From: Streptomyces radicis
GTDB lineage: Bacteria > Actinomycetota > Actinomycetes > Streptomycetales > Streptomycetaceae
Direction: 5' to 3'
Length of the DNA: 64,000 nt
Assembly (NCBI RefSeq): GCF_003626575.1
Contig: NZ_RBDY01000001.1
Span: 496,001 to 560,000 of the forward strand
Position 1 is the first letter of the stretch. Each line of letters starts with the position of its first letter. Under the pieces are notes generated by a model, which made no database searches, was not told the DNA's origin, and worked only from the letters and a program-made list of their open reading frames with translations. Below are positions 60,137-64,000 of the stretch, piece after piece. The translations under genes were made by a program, and so were the position numbers.

Positions 60137-60976
60137 TCAGCCGATGACGCCGGTGGCCTGGAAGTGCCGCCGGATGCGGTCGGTGTAGACCCCGGCCCGG
60201 TCCGACGACATGACGCCCAGGTCGCGGGGGCGATCGAGGGTGATGTCGACGATCTCGGCGATGCGCCCCGGCCTCGGGGTCATCACGACGACCCGGTCGG
60301 ACAGGAACACGGCCTCCGGTATGGAGTGCGTGACGAAGACGATGGTCTGGCCGCTCTCCCGCCAGATGCGCAGGAGTTCGACGTTCATGTACTCGCGCGT
60401 CATGGCGTCGAGGGCGCCGAACGGCTCGTCCATGAGCAGCACCGCGGGGTCGTGCACCAGCGCCCGGCAGATGCCGGCCCGCTGCTGCATCCCGCCGCTC
60501 AGCTCGTGCGGGTACTTGTCGGCGAAGTCCTGGAGGCCGACCATCTCGAGCAGCTCGCGGGCCCGTTCGCGGTGGCGGGCCCGGTCGAGGCGCTGGATCT
60601 CGACCGGGACCATGACGTTCTGGAGGATCGTGCGCCAGGGGAGCAGCGTGGCGGCCTGGAAGACCATGCCGATCTCCGCCATGGGCCCGGCCACCTCGTG
60701 CCCTGCCACCTTGACCGTCCCCGAGGTCTTGGGGAGCAGCCCGGCCAGGATCTTCAGCAGGGTCGTCTTGCCGCAGCCCGAGGGGCCCACGATGGAGACG
60801 AACTCCCCACGGCGCACCTGGAAGTCGATGTCCGACAGGGCGTGCGTGGGCGCCGACTTGCGGGGCCGGTACAGCTTCTCGAGGCCTGCCACCTCGATCC
60901 AGGAGGCCGCGTCCGCCGTGGTCGGGGCGGCCGGTGCGGTCGCCGGCCGGTGGCGTCCCAGGGTTCTGATGCCCAT
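60137..60976 (-). CDS. ABC transporter ATP-binding protein (SsuB/TauB type)
   Basis: A 279-residue ATPase. Walker A GPSGCGKTTLLK, Q-loop VFQAATLLPWRTILQNV, signature LSGGMQQRAGICRAL, Walker B VLLMDEPFGALDAMTRE and H-loop FVTHSIPEAVFLSDRVVVM are complete. The PWRT and MTRE elements identify the nitrate/sulfonate/pyrimidine-precursor importer group. AAAGGAAG precedes ATG 60976. It is 77 bases after the binding-protein gene. Confidence 0.95.
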   Translation of the reverse strand: MGIRTLGRHRPATAPAAPTTADAASWIEVAGLEKLYRPRKSAPTHALSDIDFQVRRGEFVSIVGPSGCGKTTLLKILAGLLPKTSGTVKVAGHEVAGPMAEIGMVFQAATLLPWRTILQNVMVPVEIQRLDRARHRERARELLEMVGLQDFADKYPHELSGGMQQRAGICRALVHDPAVLLMDEPFGALDAMTREYMNVELLRIWRESGQTIVFVTHSIPEAVFLSDRVVVMTPRPGRIAEIVDITLDRPRDLGVMSSDRAGVYTDRIRRHFQATGVIG

Positions 60977-61053
60977 GCTGGCTTCCTTTGCTGCTGCGGT
61001 CGTGTGATGGGGTGGGGGCCGCGCGGGTGCCGTGGTGGTGCGGGTCGTGGCGC

Positions 61054-62172
61054 TCAGTCCGCGGACTCGCGGGCGAGGGTGACGACGGCGGCCGGGTCGA
61101 AGTCGTTGGCCTCGGCGAGGAGGCTGCCGTCCCAGACGTCGTCGATCTCGACGTCCTCGCTGATCTGGCCCGACTCCCGGGCGAAGTCGACGGTCTTGGT
61201 CCACTCCTCCTCACTGATCGCGCCCCAGTCGGCGAAGTCCTCGGGCTCGCCGGTGGCCGGGGTGGCGGACGCCATCCAGGTGGCGAACGTCCTGGCGTCG
61301 TCCTCGATGCGCTCGTCGGGGTCGGCCCCCGCCAGCATCTGGGGGAAGACGGCGTAGCCGTCGCGGACCGCGGCCTCGGGGTTCACGGCGGAGAAGAGCA
61401 TCGACCGGTAGGAGGCCCGCAGGAAGCGGACCAGCTCGTCGCGGCGGCTCTCCAGGGCGTCCTCGCGGACGGCGAACGTGATGGAGCGGATGCCGTCGAA
61501 CTCCTCGGGGTTGTCGAGGTAGCGGTAGGTCGTGCCGGTGTTCTCGATGGTGGTGTAGGCCTGCGTGTAGAGGGCCAGCACGTCGACCTGGCCGTCGGCC
61601 AGCGCGGTCGCGGCCTGCGCGCCCACCCCGACCGGCAGCAGCTCGACGTCCCGCTCGGGGTCGAGGCCCGCGTTGGCGACGAGGCTGCGCGCGTACATCG
61701 CGGAGCCCGAGGCCAGGCTGATCACGCCGATCCGCTTGCCCTCCAGGTCGGCGGCGGAGGCGATGTCGCTCTCCGGCGGAACGGCCATCACCCAGGGCCA
61801 GTTCTGCACCAGGCCGCCGATCGCCACGACGGGGACGCCGCTCTCGCGGGCGGCGAGGATCGCCCCGGCGTCGGCGGCCGTGATGTCCGCGCTGCCCGAG
61901 GCGACCGCCTGGAGGGCGGCGACCGAGCCGTCGGCGTTGGAGGTGGAGATCTCGATCCGCTCCTCATCGAGGAAGCCCTGCTCCTGGCCGACCGCGTAGG
62001 TGGCCACCTCCTCCTTGGGCCCGATGACGGCGGAGGCGATGGCGAACTCGAAGCTCGCCGTGCCGTCGTCGCCCTCCGAGCCGCCGCCGCCCTCGTCGCT
62101 TCCGCAGGCGGTGGTGGCCGCGAGGGCCGTCAGCAGGGCCGCGGTGCAGCCGAGTCTGAGAATCTGTTTCAT
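61054..62172 (-). CDS. NMT1/THI5-like ABC substrate-binding lipoprotein
   Basis: A 372-residue binding protein. Lipoprotein signal: MKQILRLGCTAALLTALAAT then TACGSDEGGGG with Cys at about 23. The mature part has NMT1/SsuA-type blocks: TYAVGQEQGFLDEERIEIS, ALQAVASGSADITAADAGAI, GLVQNWPWVMAVPPESDIAS, LEGKRIGVISLASGSAMYAR and GVGAQAATALADGQVDVLAL. This group binds taurine, sulfonates, thiamine-pyrimidine precursors, phthalate-like acids and similar compounds. GAGGTG precedes 62172, and the start overlaps the NTF2-like stop. Confidence 0.92.
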   Translation of the reverse strand: MKQILRLGCTAALLTALAATTACGSDEGGGGSEGDDGTASFEFAIASAVIGPKEEVATYAVGQEQGFLDEERIEISTSNADGSVAALQAVASGSADITAADAGAILAARESGVPVVAIGGLVQNWPWVMAVPPESDIASAADLEGKRIGVISLASGSAMYARSLVANAGLDPERDVELLPVGVGAQAATALADGQVDVLALYTQAYTTIENTGTTYRYLDNPEEFDGIRSITFAVREDALESRRDELVRFLRASYRSMLFSAVNPEAAVRDGYAVFPQMLAGADPDERIEDDARTFATWMASATPATGEPEDFADWGAISEEEWTKTVDFARESGQISEDVEIDDVWDGSLLAEANDFDPAAVVTLARESAD

Positions 62173-62591
62173 GTTCGACACCTCGTTCGGGGAAGGTCGT
62201 TGTAGACGTGCTGTTCGTGGATGAGGCCGTCGCGCAGGACGAACACGTCCGCGTAGCGGATGCCGTCGAAGGGCCGGCCCGCCGGGTCCTCGCTGTGGAG
62301 GGTGCCGAGGGAGACGACGGTGACCGCGCCGGTCCCGTCCCCTTCCCCCTCGTCGGCGGTGCCGGTGAACCAGCGGTCGCGGCGCTTGCGCACCCAGCGG
62401 TAGGACGCGCGGGCGGCGGCGGCCATGGCGGCGGGGGAGGCGTGGCGTTCGCCGCCGGGGAACACCAGGGTCGCGTCGGGGGCGAGCAGCAGACCGGCCT
62501 CGTCGAGGCGGCGCTCCTCGCACAGCCGGAGATAGCGGTCCACCAGGGCGCGTGGATCGGTGGGCGCCTGGCGCCGCGGCCCTGCCGGCAT
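62169..62591 (-). CDS. NTF2-like (SnoaL/ketosteroid isomerase-fold) protein
   Basis: A 140-residue cone-fold protein. The N-terminal helix and strand ALVDRYLRLCEERRLDEAGL, then LLAPDATLVFPGGERHASPA, and the C-terminal GIRYADVFVLRDGLIHEQHV match the SnoaL/NTF2-like superfamily. The fold serves isomerases, hydratases and decarboxylases, or only binding. It overlaps the binding-protein start and the preceding gene by single-base steps, so it is part of the same transcript. Confidence 0.83.
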   Translation of the reverse strand: MPAGPRRQAPTDPRALVDRYLRLCEERRLDEAGLLLAPDATLVFPGGERHASPAAMAAAARASYRWVRKRRDRWFTGTADEGEGDGTGAVTVVSLGTLHSEDPAGRPFDGIRYADVFVLRDGLIHEQHVYNDLPRTRCRT

Positions 62592-62902
62592 CAGCCGGGC
62601 CGTCCCGCGAGAAGGGCCTCCCACTGGTCGCGCAGCGGGTGTTCGGCGGGACCGGCCTCGGCGAGGATGGCGATCAGGCGGCCGAGCATCGCGTCCCGCT
62701 GCCCGTCGAGCACCCGCTGCTCGGCGGCGTCGGGGGCGAACGCGTCCAACTCGCCGCCCTTGAGCGCGCCGTGCCGCACCAGCACCGCCTCGAGGGCGTG
62801 CACGCGCTGGGCGGTGACATGCAGGTCGGTGGAGAGCTGGAGGATCAGGTCGAGCAGCTTGCCGATGCGCGGGTCCTGGAAGTAGTCGTGTTCCGCGGTC
62901 AT
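62591..62902 (-). CDS. Small helical protein of unknown function
   Basis: A 103-residue protein, all helical by composition: LLDLILQLSTDLHVTAQRVH, ALEAVLVRHG and RDAMLGRLIAILAEAG, with no Cys and no membrane segment. The heptad-like Leu/Val spacing suggests a coiled-coil dimer. It begins two bases after the methyltransferase stop and its stop overlaps the NTF2-like start. I do not recognise the family; a subunit or partner of the NTF2-like protein or the methyltransferase is possible. Confidence 0.7.
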   Translation of the reverse strand: MTAEHDYFQDPRIGKLLDLILQLSTDLHVTAQRVHALEAVLVRHGALKGGELDAFAPDAAEQRVLDGQRDAMLGRLIAILAEAGPAEHPLRDQWEALLAGRPG

Positions 62903-62904
62903 GG

Positions 62905-64000
62905 TCAACGGGCCCCCGTTCCCTCGGCGTTCGGCGCCGGGACGTTCGGCTTGGTCGCGGAGAGCACCGCCCAGGGGAAGTGCCACTCGGTCCGCTCGCC
63001 CCAGCCGTCGGGGCGCACGCCGTCGCGGCGCTCGTCGAAGGGGGTCCACGAGGTGTCGGTCAGGCCCGCCTCATGGCACATCGCGAGGGTGTCGGAGCCG
63101 AACAGGTCGTGGAAGAACGGCTCGTTGTTCCGCTCGGCGTGCTCGATGATGGTCGCGTCGCGGAACGGGTCGCCGGTGGCCTGGAACTCGAGGAAGCGCA
63201 GCGCGCCGCCGGGCCGCAGCAGCCGGGCCGCCTCCGCGAGGGTCTCGCGCATGGCCTCCGCGGGCATCTCGTGGAGCACCATCGTGCCGGTGACCAGGTC
63301 GCACGAGCCGGACTCCAGGCCGGTCGCGCGGCCGTCGGCCTGGCGGTAGGCGATGGCGATGCCCTCGGCCTCGGCCTCCGCGTGCGCCAGGCTCAGCCCG
63401 GGCGCGGCCAGGTCGACACCGATGACCTCGGCGTCGGGGTAGCGGCCCGCGAGCGGCCTGGTGCTCTTGCCGAAGCCGCAGCCGATGTCCACGACCCGGC
63501 GAGCCCCCGGGAGTTCGGGCAGGGCTGTCGAGGTGAACAGCGTGTGGAACTTGTAGCCGTCGTTGTCCCGCAGCATCACGATGCGGGCGCCGAACTCGTA
63601 GACGTAGGCGGACATGGCGTCCGAGTAGAAGCTGCCGGGCTGGATGTGGATGTCGTAGTCCGTGTACCAGGACGGCAGGGGCAGCCCGGGGTCGAGCGTC
63701 AGGCTGCCGCCCGCGCCCTCGGGGGCCGTCTCGAGCTGGGCGGTCAGGGTCTCGCGGCGGCTGAGCACCGCGTCGCCCGCGGCCCGCCAGAGCATCTTCT
63801 GCTGGACCCGCTCCAGGTGGCTGAACCACGGGTAGAGGGAGAGGCCGCGCAGCTGCTCGGTCGCCTCGTCGACGGTGGTGGCCCGCCGCCCCCCGGCGGC
63901 GTGCTCGCGGACCAGGGCGGGGTAGACGGTGGCCGACCACTGCTTGCGCAGGCCGAGGATGTAGTCGGTGCGGGAGCGTTCGTCGAGGGTGAGCTGGTCC
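62905..64000 (-). CDS. SAM-dependent methyltransferase-like protein (5' end beyond window)
   Basis: The frame is open from the right edge to the stop at 62905, about 365 residues so far. The upstream part (SLYPWFSHLERVQQKMLWRA) is helical and acidic/aromatic. From about residue 165 of the visible frame there is a clear Rossmann methyltransferase: VVDIGCGFGKSTRPLAGRYP (motif I), VIGVDLAAPGLSLA, LVTGTMVLHEMPAEAMRETL and LLRPGGALRFLEFQATGDPF. The long N-terminal extension is unusual for a simple methyltransferase. It begins the visible part of the minus-strand unit, so the true first gene lies to the right. Confidence 0.85.
   Translation of the reverse strand, partial: DQLTLDERSRTDYILGLRKQWSATVYPALVREHAAGGRRATTVDEATEQLRGLSLYPWFSHLERVQQKMLWRAAGDAVLSRRETLTAQLETAPEGAGGSLTLDPGLPLPSWYTDYDIHIQPGSFYSDAMSAYVYEFGARIVMLRDNDGYKFHTLFTSTALPELPGARRVVDIGCGFGKSTRPLAGRYPDAEVIGVDLAAPGLSLAHAEAEAEGIAIAYRQADGRATGLESGSCDLVTGTMVLHEMPAEAMRETLAEAARLLRPGGALRFLEFQATGDPFRDATIIEHAERNNEPFFHDLFGSDTLAMCHEAGLTDTSWTPFDERRDGVRPDGWGERTEWHFPWAVLSATKPNVPAPNAEGTGAR

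Noticed and set aside
1..64000. tRNA, rRNA, riboswitch or secondary-metabolite core genes
   Set aside because: No cloverleaf, rRNA motif, conserved riboswitch core, or PKS/NRPS domain could be recognised by reading either strand; a covariance-model search would be needed to exclude small RNAs.

Overview
The window is very GC-rich actinomycete chromosomal DNA. Codons end mostly in G or C, GTG starts are frequent, ribosome sites are GGAGG-like, and the regulator families (PucR, IclR, GntR/FadR, LacI, HxlR) fit Streptomyces or a close relative. I see no tRNA, rRNA, CRISPR array, phage or secondary-metabolite core genes. About 58 genes can be supported. They fall into catabolic and transport islands separated by a few stretches of decayed or repetitive DNA.

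Layout. 1-11 kb: a type VII-secreted-type protein cut by the left edge, an ABC-class ATPase, HtpG, a decayed zone with a broken aldo/keto reductase, an SRPBCC protein plus zinc alcohol dehydrogenase pair, a methyltransferase, an acetyltransferase, a 32-residue acidic microprotein, and a sigma-factor-like gene with an unknown partner. 11-13 kb: a covalent-FAD oxidoreductase. 12.9-21.3 kb: an L-fucose/fucoside unit (GntR regulator, L-fuconate dehydratase, sugar ABC importer, GH29 fucosidase, mutarotase, aldo/keto reductase). ACATCGGATGT-type palindromes lie inside both promoters and just upstream of the regulator. 21.3-24.4 kb: a permease, a small kinase and a LysR remnant. 24.4-32.1 kb: plant-polysaccharide genes (a DUF2264 hydrolase, a 2-hydroxyacid dehydrogenase and a DeoR/LacI hybrid regulator; then a secreted rhamnogalacturonan lyase divergent from a LacI regulator with matching operators). 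32.1-33.6 kb: a minisatellite-like array, a dispersed repeat, DoxX and MarR.

33.6-42.9 kb is a divergent amino-acid-type uptake and breakdown unit: argininosuccinate-lyase-like protein, ureohydrolase, ABC ATPase and permease, and PucR on the minus strand; binding protein, isoaspartyl dipeptidase and luciferase-like oxidoreductase on the plus strand. The gene set suggests use of aspartyl-arginine-type dipeptides or aminopolycarboxylates. 43.4-45.7 kb is a small mobile zone: an intact IS5-type element, an enoyl-CoA hydratase/HxlR pair and a second IS end. Next come a Csp3-like copper-storage protein and a secreted GH5 cellulase.

48.7-64.0 kb is one long minus-strand array running off the right edge, with stop/start overlaps at most junctions: methyltransferase, small helical protein, NTF2-like protein, NMT1-type ABC importer (three genes), SDR, M20 hydrolase, alpha/beta-hydrolase-Ohr fusion, IclR, CaiB-type CoA transferase, cyclase-family hydrolase, MmgE/PrpD protein, hydantoinase-type amidohydrolase and CitE-like lyase. 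It looks like a complete but unassigned pathway (uptake, ring or amide opening, CoA activation, dehydration/isomerisation, retro-aldol cleavage) and is the best candidate here for an undescribed system. Two of its enzymes have replaced catalytic residues.

A family of 170-300 bp non-coding repeats (at least four copies) occurs only in intergenic spaces at convergent gene ends.
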